From a virus: DNA of 36,952 bases. The stretch lies in the IMG/VR virus record IMGVR_UViG_3300022868_000893, positions 1 to 36,952 of that record; one strand, given 5' to 3'. Position 1 is the first letter of the stretch. Each line of letters begins with the position of its first letter. This document shows, piece after piece, positions 29,792 to 36,859 of this stretch. Under the pieces are notes generated by a model. The model did not search any database. It saw nothing but the letters and a program-made list of their open reading frames with translations, and was not told where the DNA came from. A program made the position numbers and the translations under genes.

Positions 29792-30984
29792 AAACTAAAA
29801 GCATTCAAATAGATTTAGATTTATTAGCTAAGATGTATGAAGACGGAACAACAACTTCTGAATTAGCTGAATTTTTTAATTGTAGCAGTAGAACTATAGA
29901 TAGAAGAATACAAATTTTAAAAAGAGATGATAGGATTAAAAATAAAAAGAATGTAATAAAAGAATTTAATTTAAAAATAGATAAGTCAGAGTTATTAAAA
30001 TTATTAGCTTTATATAATACTAAATCTGAAGTAGCAAGAAAATTAGAAGTGTCTCTGAAATCAATAGAGAGTTTATGTAAGCAATATAGTATAGTAGATA
30101 ATAAAACATTTTCAGAGTCTGTAAATAAAGCTTTAATTGAATTAACCAAAGACTATAAACCATTAGTTATAAAACATAAACAAAAAACAGGAAACGAATC
30201 TTTAATAATAGGATTAGCCGATTGGCATACCGGAAAGATTGTAACTGATTTTAAAAGAAATGATATTTATAATATAGAAATATTTAAAGCAAGAATAGAA
30301 AAACTTATAGCAGCAATGTTAAAGTTAGTTGATTATCATATTACAAAACATGTTAAATTAAAAGAAGTTTATTTACTATGTTTAGGTGATATGGCAAATG
30401 GAGAGGGGATTTATCCAACTCAAATATATGAACAAGAAGCATCTCCCCCAATACAAGTTATGTTAGTTGTTGAATATATGTTTAAATTGATTCAAGCATT
30501 ATTAGATAGAGGATTAGAAGTTAAGTTTAGAGGCGTAAAGGGTAATCATGGAAGATTAGGAAAAGATGCCGACCCAAATAGCAATTGGGATTTAATGATT
30601 TATATGATATTACAACACACTCAAGCAATAAAAGGAATAAAGAATTTAAGCATAGAATACTCTAATTCTGATTATATGGTTGTACCAGTTAGAAAATGGA
30701 GATATTTATTAAGACATCAAGCATTTGCTCAAGATGAAACAGCAGCAGGGGCAGCTAAATATTTAGGTTGGTTAAAGCTTCATAATGCTGATATGATAAT
30801 TTCAGGACACACACATCATTGGGATGTTAATAGTAGAAGAGTAGTAGTTGGCTCTCCGGTAGGTGGAGATGATTTATCAGAAAGAATGGCAAAGACTGAT
30901 GGAGACCCTTCACAACTATTATGGTTAACAACTGATGAAAGAATTTGTACTAATATTTATCCAGTAGACTTAAAATCAAAATAG
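29785..30984 (+). CDS. HTH domains fused to metallophosphoesterase
   Basis: A 399-residue protein with two N-terminal helix-turn-helix-like units (about 10-52, EDGTTTSELAEFFNCSSRTI, and about 68-105, YNTKSEVARKLEVSLKSIES). A calcineurin-like metallophosphoesterase follows from ~138: GLADWHTGK (Asp, His), LCLGDMANGEG, GVKGNHGR and IISGHTHHW. These are the metal-binding motifs. Together they suggest a DNA-directed phosphodiesterase or a nuclease. It follows the SbcC-like gene in an overlapping operon, so a recombination or repair link is likely. It is not a second SbcD: the HTH front and the wider domain (RHQAFAQDETAAGAAKYLG) differ. Confidence 0.7.
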   Translation: MLKTKSIQIDLDLLAKMYEDGTTTSELAEFFNCSSRTIDRRIQILKRDDRIKNKKNVIKEFNLKIDKSELLKLLALYNTKSEVARKLEVSLKSIESLCKQYSIVDNKTFSESVNKALIELTKDYKPLVIKHKQKTGNESLIIGLADWHTGKIVTDFKRNDIYNIEIFKARIEKLIAAMLKLVDYHITKHVKLKEVYLLCLGDMANGEGIYPTQIYEQEASPPIQVMLVVEYMFKLIQALLDRGLEVKFRGVKGNHGRLGKDADPNSNWDLMIYMILQHTQAIKGIKNLSIEYSNSDYMVVPVRKWRYLLRHQAFAQDETAAGAAKYLGWLKLHNADMIISGHTHHWDVNSRRVVVGSPVGGDDLSERMAKTDGDPSQLLWLTTDERICTNIYPVDLKSK

Positions 30985-30993
30985 GAGAAAAGA

Positions 30994-31266
30994 ATGCCGT
31001 ATATACCAAAGAGCCAAAGACCTCAATATAATGCAGTGTTAGCTCTGTTAAGGGGAAACCAAAAATCATTTGAATGTATTGGGGAATTAAATTATTTGAT
31101 TACTAAAATTTGTAATATTTATTTAAAGAAGAAGGGCATTAGTTATACTTCTTTAAATGAAGTGGTTGGAGTTTTGGAATGTGTTAAGTTAGAATTAACT
31201 AGGAGAAAAGTAGTTCCTTATGAGAAAGAAAAAATGGAAACGAACGGAGATGTTGAGGATGAATAA
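30994..31266 (+). CDS. DUF6899-like conserved phage protein
   Basis: A 90-residue protein with AGGAGA before the ATG. MPYIPKSQRP at the start, GELNYLITKIC in the middle, and VVGVLECVKLELTRRKVVPYE with NGDV at the end follow a small family (DUF6899 as I recall) widespread in phages and environmental sequences, function unknown. It is likely helical. It overlaps the next gene by a few bases. Confidence 0.65.
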   Translation: MPYIPKSQRPQYNAVLALLRGNQKSFECIGELNYLITKICNIYLKKKGISYTSLNEVVGVLECVKLELTRRKVVPYEKEKMETNGDVEDE

Positions 31267-31657
31267 GAAAGAATTTAATGAAAAGTTTAAGAATTTAGTT
31301 GATTTAGAAATGTCAGCTTGTTTATCTAAGAATCATGATTATGCTTCTGATGGAGATGCATTAAGTAACTTTAGAAAGTGTGAGCAATTTGGAATTCCGG
31401 CAGTGTTTGGCTGTTTGGTTAGAATGTCTGATAAAGATTCTAGAAAAATAGAAACAATTTTAAAAGGTGCTTTGGTAGAAGATGAAACCATAACTGATAC
31501 AGCTAAAGATGATGCCGTGTATAATAAAATATTTATTATTCTATGGGAAGAATTTAAGCAACACCCTAAGGCTCAGAATATAATAAGTCATCTTATTGGA
31601 ATAAAGAGATTGCTTGAGGAAAAAGACAACAATGAAGAAACAGAAGATAAAATATAA
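31259..31657 (+). CDS. DUF1599-like protein (nucleotide-modification associated)
   Basis: Helical protein of about 132 residues from the ATG at 31259 (GGAG nine bases upstream); longer starts at 31220 and 31250 lie within the preceding gene. KNHDYASDGDALSNFRKC, VRMSDKDSRK, VEDETITDTAKDDAVYNKIF fit the DUF1599 pattern (K-N-x-D-Y ... N-F ... D-K-x-x-R ... E-x-x-x-D-x-x-x-D-x-x-x-Y). That family is linked by genome context to nucleotide or DNA base modification, possibly related to MazG-like folds. Metal-binding acidic residues are kept. Substrate unknown. Confidence 0.65.
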   Translation: MNKKEFNEKFKNLVDLEMSACLSKNHDYASDGDALSNFRKCEQFGIPAVFGCLVRMSDKDSRKIETILKGALVEDETITDTAKDDAVYNKIFIILWEEFKQHPKAQNIISHLIGIKRLLEEKDNNEETEDKI

Positions 31658-31940
31658 TACAGTAGAAGAACTATTAAAAGATTTGGAACAACCAATTGAT
31701 TTCTTAGCGTATCATTTTAATATAGCAGGATATGAAAAAAATGATTTAAAACAAGAATTATATTTATTAGTTTTGACTACTTGGAAAAAGGAAAATGTTA
31801 AAACAAAGGGACTAGGTTTTTGGTTTTATAGATGTAAATGGTATTTATTAAACATGATAACTAAGAGCGGAAGAAAGCCCTTAGACAGTGCAATATCTTT
31901 AGAAAAATTCTTAGAGGAACATAATGATGAATCAGATTAA
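31632..31940 (+). CDS. Sigma region 2-like protein (half of a split sigma factor)
   Basis: A 102-residue protein from the ATG at 31632 (GAGGA upstream; an in-frame TTG at 31614 is less likely). EQPIDFLAYHF, EKNDLKQELYLLVLTTW, GFWFYRCKWYLLNMI and RKPLDSAISLEKFLEE resemble sigma70 region 2, including the D-L-x-Q-E core-binding helix and the sLe-type linker that normally leads to region 4. There is no region 4 here: the gene ends, and the next overlapping gene (31924) carries it. Two-subunit sigma systems such as SigO-RsoA of Bacillus are a precedent. It may also act with the larger sigma-like protein at 18456. Confidence 0.6.
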   Translation: MKKQKIKYNTVEELLKDLEQPIDFLAYHFNIAGYEKNDLKQELYLLVLTTWKKENVKTKGLGFWFYRCKWYLLNMITKSGRKPLDSAISLEKFLEEHNDESD

Positions 31941-32190
31941 AAAAATAATTCAAAGCATTAGTTCTTTATTTCAACACTCCAGCGAAATTCATTTAAATGA
32001 TTTAGAGCAATTTTTAAATGAGAGACAATTTAAAGTAATTAAATATAAATTAAAGGGATATACTAATAGAGAGATAGCACATAAATTAGATGTATGCCCT
32101 GCAACTATAACAAATGAAATGTATAGAATAAGAGCTTTATTATTAGAAAAGGGCTATAAGGAATTATTGGGAGATTATGATGGCAAGTGA
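31924..32190 (+). CDS. Sigma region 4 / HTH protein (other half of a split sigma factor)
   Basis: An 88-residue protein (ATG 31924; a second ATG at 31927 is equally possible) that overlaps the region 2-like gene by 17 bases in another frame. The core LEQFLNERQFKVIKYKLKGY then TNREIAHKLDVCPATITNEMYRIR is a region 4/LuxR-type helix-turn-helix. With the preceding gene it would rebuild a whole sigma factor of ~190 residues. Separate translation by stop/restart is the simplest reading. A programmed frameshift is conceivable, since an A7 run lies just after the first stop. It may otherwise be a free HTH regulator. Confidence 0.6.
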   Translation: MMNQIKKIIQSISSLFQHSSEIHLNDLEQFLNERQFKVIKYKLKGYTNREIAHKLDVCPATITNEMYRIRALLLEKGYKELLGDYDGK

Positions 32191-32767
32191 AGAAGAGATA
32201 GAAATTAGAAGAAGAAAAGTACAAGAGTTATCTCAAAAGGGGTATACTTCACATGAGATAGCAGAGAAATTAGAAGTACATTTTCAAACTATATACACTG
32301 ATATTAAATTTATTAATGCTAGATATAAAAAAATAGTATCAGAGAACCCAGAATACTTAAGCCAACAGCTAGAAAAGATATTAAAGTTTATAGATGACTT
32401 TGATTTATTAATGAAAGAGTATTGGGAATTAAAAGAACAAGCCAAAAGGGAAATAACAGTAACAGATAAAAAAGGAAACACAAAAAAAATTCCTTACGGG
32501 GATTTAGATGACCAAAGAAAAGTATTAGATAGCATACGACAAGTGATAGTAGAGAAAGCAAAAATATTAAAACTAATAAGTGGTGATAATAAGTATCTAA
32601 CTCAGAATTATGTGCATATAGATAATTTAGGCATACACATACAACCAATAATGAATATAGTTATGCAAGTAATTAAGAAGTATGTACCTAACGAAAAGCA
32701 ACCAGAAGCATTCAATTCATTAAAACAACTGATAGAAGCTAATAGAGAAACAGAAGAAGAAGGATAA
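32177..32767 (+). CDS. HTH protein, possibly small terminase subunit
   Basis: A 196-residue protein from an ATG at 32177 or 32180. The N-terminal 50 residues have a helix-turn-helix (KVQELSQKGYTSHEIAEKL, then HFQTIYTDIKFI). A long helical part follows (EKILKFIDDFDLLMKEYWELK, LDDQRKVLDSIRQVIVEKAKIL). The C-terminal QPIMNIVMQVIKKYVPNEKQ looks like an oligomerisation segment. This order (HTH, coiled coil, C-terminal domain) fits small terminase subunits and also phage HTH regulators. No large terminase is in the window to support the first option. The gene ends inside AT element copy 5. Confidence 0.45.
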   Translation: MMASEEEIEIRRRKVQELSQKGYTSHEIAEKLEVHFQTIYTDIKFINARYKKIVSENPEYLSQQLEKILKFIDDFDLLMKEYWELKEQAKREITVTDKKGNTKKIPYGDLDDQRKVLDSIRQVIVEKAKILKLISGDNKYLTQNYVHIDNLGIHIQPIMNIVMQVIKKYVPNEKQPEAFNSLKQLIEANRETEEEG

Positions 32768-32778
32768 TATATAATATG
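32764..32778 (+). promoter_or_regulatory. Repeated AT element, copy 5
   Basis: ATAATATATAATATG, overlapping the stop of the HTH gene (TAA 32765-32767) and about 30 bases before the methyltransferase ATG. TATAAT is at 32770-32775. No -35-like box. Confidence 0.55.
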
Positions 32779-32807
32779 AATAAGGAAAGAAATAGGAGAA
32801 TAAAGTA

Positions 32808-34076
32808 ATGAAACTAATATGGGGCGATAGCACTTTAGAATTAAAGCAGCTTCCTGCCAATTCAGTAGATAGCATAGTAACAGACCCTCCTTATGGCATA
32901 TCATTTATGGCTAAGAAATGGGATTATGATGTACCCTCTGTAGAGTTGTGGAAAGAAGCATTGAGAGTCTTAAAGCCTGGTGGACATATCCTATGTGCCT
33001 GTGGAACAAGAACTCAACATAGAATGTGTGTGAATATAGAAGATGCAGGGTTTGAAATAAGAGATATTGTAGCTTGGATTTATGGTTCAGGTTTCCCAAA
33101 ATCGCATAATATAGGAAAAAGTGTTGATAAATTACAGGGAAATGAGAGGGATAATATAAAAGATAGAACTGGTGCTATGAATAATTCAGAAAATTCAGAA
33201 GCACAATCTTTTACTAAGGGTAATGTAGGATTTAAAACACATTTTACTGAAACAAAAGGCTCTTCTCCTTATGAAGGCTGGGGAACAGCTCTTAAACCTG
33301 CTATGGAACTATGGACATTAGCACGCAAGCCTCTATCAGAGAAAACAATAGCACAGAATGTCTTAAAGCACGGGACAGGTGGAATAAATATTGATGAGTG
33401 TAGGGTTGGCACTACTGGTGCTAGAAATAATGGGAATTCTAATGGAACAGTTGGTAGTAATTCAATAGGAACTTATGGAAAAGCAATCAAAAAAGACTAC
33501 AATATGGGCAGATTCCCTGCCAACCTAATCCACGATGGAAGTGATGAAGTGGTTGGGCTGTTTCCGAATACGAAGAGCGGGCAAGTTAAAGAAGGTTATA
33601 TGCGTTCAGGTAAAACAAATCATAATGTTGCTTATGCGGATTTGGCAGGTCATTGTCAACTTACTGGTTATGGAGACTCAGGTTCAGCTTCTCGCTTTTT
33701 TTATTGTGCGAAGGCTTCAAAAAGTGAGCGGAATCGTGGGTTGGAAGGGTTTGAAGAGAAGAAAAGAATTGATTATGGAGGATTCCACAGTGAAAAAGGT
33801 TTAATAGAAAACAACAGAAATCCAGAGAGTCGTAAACCTTCAGCTAACAACCATCCAACTGTAAAACCAATAGCACTTATGCGTTATCTATGCAGGCTTA
33901 TAACTCCGAAAGGCGGAACTATCCTCGACCCGTTTATGGGTTCAGGCTCAACTGGAATAGGAGCTAAACTTGAAAACTTTAACTTCATCGGAATCGAGTT
34001 AGATGAAGATTATTTTAATATTGCTAAAAGTAGAATTGAAAATTATATCGTTCAAACGGAGTTATTTAATGAATAG
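32808..34076 (+). CDS. DNA methyltransferase (DPPY-type, likely N6-adenine or N4-cytosine)
   Basis: A 422-residue enzyme with AGGAG before the ATG. IVTDPPYGISFM holds the catalytic DPPY (26-29), ALRVLKPGGHIL the next strand, and ILDPFMGSGSTGIG (374-382 core) the SAM-binding motif I. Motif IV comes before motif I, the beta-class order. The ~250 residues between hold the target-recognition region (GTGGINIDECRVG, GRFPANLIHDGS, SRFFYCAKAS), a layout I associate with phage and prophage methyltransferases. Codon use and base composition change near its end toward those of the following genes. It likely protects phage DNA from restriction. The stop overlaps the DnaB start. Confidence 0.85.
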   Translation: MKLIWGDSTLELKQLPANSVDSIVTDPPYGISFMAKKWDYDVPSVELWKEALRVLKPGGHILCACGTRTQHRMCVNIEDAGFEIRDIVAWIYGSGFPKSHNIGKSVDKLQGNERDNIKDRTGAMNNSENSEAQSFTKGNVGFKTHFTETKGSSPYEGWGTALKPAMELWTLARKPLSEKTIAQNVLKHGTGGINIDECRVGTTGARNNGNSNGTVGSNSIGTYGKAIKKDYNMGRFPANLIHDGSDEVVGLFPNTKSGQVKEGYMRSGKTNHNVAYADLAGHCQLTGYGDSGSASRFFYCAKASKSERNRGLEGFEEKKRIDYGGFHSEKGLIENNRNPESRKPSANNHPTVKPIALMRYLCRLITPKGGTILDPFMGSGSTGIGAKLENFNFIGIELDEDYFNIAKSRIENYIVQTELFNE

Positions 34077-35367
34077 AAATGCAGAAGCGTCAATTTTATC
34101 AAGCTGTATGTTTTCTGAGTTGGCAGTAACCAAGTCAATCGAGAAACTTACACCGGAAGATTTCACTGTTAAGAATCATCGCAATATATTCATAGCTATT
34201 TCTGAGCTGTTCAAGAATAGTGAAAGCATTGATATTTTGACTATAATGGATAAAATGACTTCGCTGGGTATCAAATATGATGTTAGTTTTGTGAATGAAT
34301 TATCTGATATTACGCTTATCGATTCAAGTATTGAAGATCATATCAAAATGGTTAAGCGTAACACCTTGAAACTTTCAGCTAAGAAAATCACTTCCGAAGT
34401 TAATAACAAGATCGGCTCTGATGAAGATATAAACAAAGTTATTGATTATGCTCGTGAGAAGTTTATGAATATTGACACAACCGAAGATAAGCACGACTTC
34501 ACACCTGCCGAAGCTGTATCTAAAACCTTGAAACATACTCAAGAAACTATTGCAAGTGGTAAACCAGTAGGCTTAAGAACTTACATACCTGAATTAGATG
34601 AGTATATGATAATGAAGAAAGGCGATTTAATTATTATCGGTGCTTTAACAGGTGCGGGCAAGACTATGCTTGCCAACCAGATAGGTTTTGAGAATGTTAT
34701 GCATGGCATGAAATTAGCAGAATTTAATATGGAGATGGAAACCGAAGATTTGATTAACCGTGAGATTGCAAGACAGTCTGGTATTAGCCTAAGCGATATA
34801 AACTTAGGTAGAAATATTGATATTGGAAAATACAGCGATTATGCAGAAGTAATATCTCAGCAGAAATTTCATATTGATGATGATGGAGAGCAAACAGTAG
34901 CCAAAATTCATTCAAGATTAATAAGATATAGAAACCAAATGGGTGGCTTAGACTTAGTTATAGTTGACTATTATCAGCTTATTCAAGGCGGTGAAGGTGA
35001 TTCAAGACAGCAGAAGTTAGGCGACATTTCAAGAAGATTAAAGGTACTCGCTAAACATTTTCAAGTTCCTGTAATACTTTTATCGCAACTTAACGAAGCA
35101 TATCACACCAGAGAAGCAAAAGATATTCAACAAGACGCTGATAAGATTATTAAGCTATTCCGACCTGCTTATGATAATTATGGAACTCATCTAAAAGATG
35201 GTGCATTAAAAGTATTTCGTGATAATGAATGGATAATACCCGAACCAAATTTCGTAATAATAAAACTTGAAAAACATCGTGGCGGTGAAACAGCTAAAAT
35301 TCGGTTGAGTTTTGACGGTAAGCATCAGAGATTCTACAGTTGGGAGCAAGATTGTGTTAATATATAG
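34069..35367 (+). CDS. dnaB: Replicative DnaB-type helicase (second helicase)
   Basis: ATG at 34069 with GGAG seven bases upstream, overlapping the methyltransferase stop by eight bases. The 432-residue product has the N-terminal DnaB domain (RNAEASILSSCMFSEL, NHRNIFIAISELFK) and a RecA-fold core: Walker A GALTGAGKT (191-199), FNMEMETEDLINREIARQSG, DLVIVDYYQLIQ (Walker B), and LAKHFQVPVILLSQLNEA, all DnaB signatures. The arginine-finger end (FVIIKLEKHRGGETAKIRLSF) is complete. It is longer and more typical of bacterial DnaB than the helicase half of the primase fusion at 19114. The base composition is visibly less AT-rich than in the left part of the window, with CGT/CGC arginine codons, suggesting a different origin. 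Confidence 0.9.
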   Translation: MNRNAEASILSSCMFSELAVTKSIEKLTPEDFTVKNHRNIFIAISELFKNSESIDILTIMDKMTSLGIKYDVSFVNELSDITLIDSSIEDHIKMVKRNTLKLSAKKITSEVNNKIGSDEDINKVIDYAREKFMNIDTTEDKHDFTPAEAVSKTLKHTQETIASGKPVGLRTYIPELDEYMIMKKGDLIIIGALTGAGKTMLANQIGFENVMHGMKLAEFNMEMETEDLINREIARQSGISLSDINLGRNIDIGKYSDYAEVISQQKFHIDDDGEQTVAKIHSRLIRYRNQMGGLDLVIVDYYQLIQGGEGDSRQQKLGDISRRLKVLAKHFQVPVILLSQLNEAYHTREAKDIQQDADKIIKLFRPAYDNYGTHLKDGALKVFRDNEWIIPEPNFVIIKLEKHRGGETAKIRLSFDGKHQRFYSWEQDCVNI

Positions 35368-35477
35368 CTTTCAGACGCAAAATGAATAGGGTAGGAAGCG
35401 TTCAGATGAAATTAAGCTGTTTGGATTCATTGGGAAGGTTTTTGGTCGTTAGAAGTCGTTTAAATGGAGTGTAAAAA

Positions 35478-36464
35478 ATGAAACTATGTTACACAAATAA
35501 GAATGGTAAACTTTATTTCTGTGATATTCTCACAGGATTAAAAACATTACCAGATAAATCAGTCAATTCAGTTATCACTTCACCGCCATACTGGCAACTT
35601 CGTGATTATGGTTTCCCGGACCAATGGGGATTAGAGCCGACTTATCAGGAATATCTTGAACATTTATGGCAGATGATGGATGAAATCTGGCGTGTGCTGA
35701 GAGATGATGGAACTTGCTGGATAAACTTGGGAGATAGTTATTCGGGTAGTGGCAATGGTAGTTGGAATGCAAAAATAGAACAAATAGGTAAACAAAAAAG
35801 AAAAACAACCGAAACAGGAAGAACACCACAAGCATATTTAGCACCTGGCACAGGAAAAGCTAATACTAATTTGCCAAGTAAATGCCTTTTACTTATTCCA
35901 CACCGCTTTGCAATAGGTTGTATAGATCGTGGTTGGATAATGCGGAATGATATAATCTGGGCTAAAAGAAATGGAATGCCTGAATCTTGCAGAGATAGAT
36001 TTTCCAAGAAGCACGAATACTTTTTCTTTATGGTAAAACAGCAGAAGTATTACTTTGATTTGGATGGCGTGAGAGATAAAACAACTACAGTAGAAAAAAG
36101 AGCAGAAAGAATAATTTATAATAGTTCTAAAGAAGATATAACAAATAAAACAAACACATTTATTCCACCAAATCCAAACGGCAAGAATCCCGGTGATGTT
36201 TCAGACTTCTGGGATATTCCAACTAAACCTTCATCAAAGAAACATTATGCAACTTATAACTTTGATTTGATTGATAAGTGTATTATTGCAGGATGTCCTG
36301 AAGGTGGAACAATACTTGACCCGTTCAATGGAACTGGAACTACTACACTAAGAGCAGACCAGCTTAACCGTAAATGGATTGGAATTGATGGAAGCGAAGA
36401 ATATTCCAAGATTGCAAAGAAATCTATGGAAAATGAATTTAACCAAATTAAATTGGAGTTTTAA
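35478..36464 (+). CDS. DNA methyltransferase (SPPY-type, likely N4-cytosine)
   Basis: A 328-residue enzyme with TGGAG before the ATG. VITSPPYWQLRDYG (SPPYW, 35-39) is the catalytic motif typical of N4-cytosine methyltransferases. MDEIWRVLRDDGTCWINLGDSY follows. The C-terminal TILDPFNGTGTT (281-289) is SAM motif I, so the order is beta-class. RFSKKHEYFFFMVKQ and the long PNPNGKNPGDVSDFWDIPT fit the family. The 110 bases before it hold no gene that I can see. It is a different subfamily from the enzyme at 32808, so it probably has a different target sequence. Confidence 0.87.
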   Translation: MKLCYTNKNGKLYFCDILTGLKTLPDKSVNSVITSPPYWQLRDYGFPDQWGLEPTYQEYLEHLWQMMDEIWRVLRDDGTCWINLGDSYSGSGNGSWNAKIEQIGKQKRKTTETGRTPQAYLAPGTGKANTNLPSKCLLLIPHRFAIGCIDRGWIMRNDIIWAKRNGMPESCRDRFSKKHEYFFFMVKQQKYYFDLDGVRDKTTTVEKRAERIIYNSSKEDITNKTNTFIPPNPNGKNPGDVSDFWDIPTKPSSKKHYATYNFDLIDKCIIAGCPEGGTILDPFNGTGTTTLRADQLNRKWIGIDGSEEYSKIAKKSMENEFNQIKLEF

Positions 36465-36473
36465 GGGGGAAAG

Positions 36474-36770
36474 ATGAGAGAAGAAACAAAGGTTGATTTA
36501 AAGGATAATCCATTCTGTAATAACTGTAAAGAAAAGCATTGTGCTGTTTCACTTGATGGCACTTGTGCTATGATAAGAGTTTATTTATTAAGGGGAAAGA
36601 TGAGTAATATGTGCGAATTATGTAAAGACAAATTAGCTATTGGAGATGATTTTGGGGATAATACTTGTACTTTTGTTTGCGGATTACAAAAAGATCATCC
36701 GGGAAAATGTAGAGAAGTATTTACGTCAGATGGAAGGGAAGACATTGTAATTGAATGGAATAAAAGATGA
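36474..36770 (+). CDS. Cys-rich small protein with internal start
   Basis: A 98-residue frame with AAGGGGGAAAG before the ATG. First half: NPFCNNCKEKHCAVSLDGTCAMIRVYL, with C-x-x-C and two further Cys. Second half, from Met43: CELCKDKLAIGDDFGDNTC, then CGLQKDHPGKCRE. The second half looks like a separate small phage family with its own ribosome binding site. Both halves can bind zinc. Function unknown; the place between methyltransferase genes suggests a DNA-related accessory. Confidence 0.5.
   Translation: MREETKVDLKDNPFCNNCKEKHCAVSLDGTCAMIRVYLLRGKMSNMCELCKDKLAIGDDFGDNTCTFVCGLQKDHPGKCREVFTSDGREDIVIEWNKR
36600..36770 (+). CDS. Nested zinc-binding protein (internal start)
   Basis: The word TAAGGGGAAAGATGAG stands before Met43 of the frame at 36474, almost the same as the TTAAGGGGGAAAGATGAG before its first Met. 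The 56-residue product would be a free-standing Cys4/His protein with CELC, GDDFGDNTC and CGLQKDHPGKC. The first gene may have fused to it by loss of a stop, or both products may be made. Confidence 0.45.
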   Translation: MSNMCELCKDKLAIGDDFGDNTCTFVCGLQKDHPGKCREVFTSDGREDIVIEWNKR

Positions 36771-36859
36771 AGAAGATTATATTATGCGTATTGTTATCGT
36801 TTATAATTGCAGTTGTTGTTCGCATATTTCGTGATATTAGTCGGATTGAGTGTTGGTAG
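36767..36859 (+). CDS. Single-span membrane peptide, hypothetical
   Basis: A 30-residue ORF whose ATG overlaps the preceding TGA and whose TAG is followed at once by the next ATG. It reads KKIILCVLLSFIIAVVV then basic RIFRDISRIECW: one membrane helix with a positively charged tail. Probably translated by coupling. No function can be assigned. Confidence 0.4.
   Translation: MKKIILCVLLSFIIAVVVRIFRDISRIECW

Noticed and set aside
29805-30149. A 114-residue frame on the - strand
   Set aside because: It is antisense to the two HTH units of the phosphoesterase gene, where the + strand protein pattern is clear.
33535-33804. A second + strand frame inside the first methyltransferase
   Set aside because: It lies in the middle of conserved methyltransferase sequence, and its product is Arg/Trp/Val-rich without any family pattern.
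35368-35477. Gap before the second methyltransferase as a regulatory region
   Set aside because: Only a short repeated TTCAGA word is visible; no promoter, hairpin or AT element was found.
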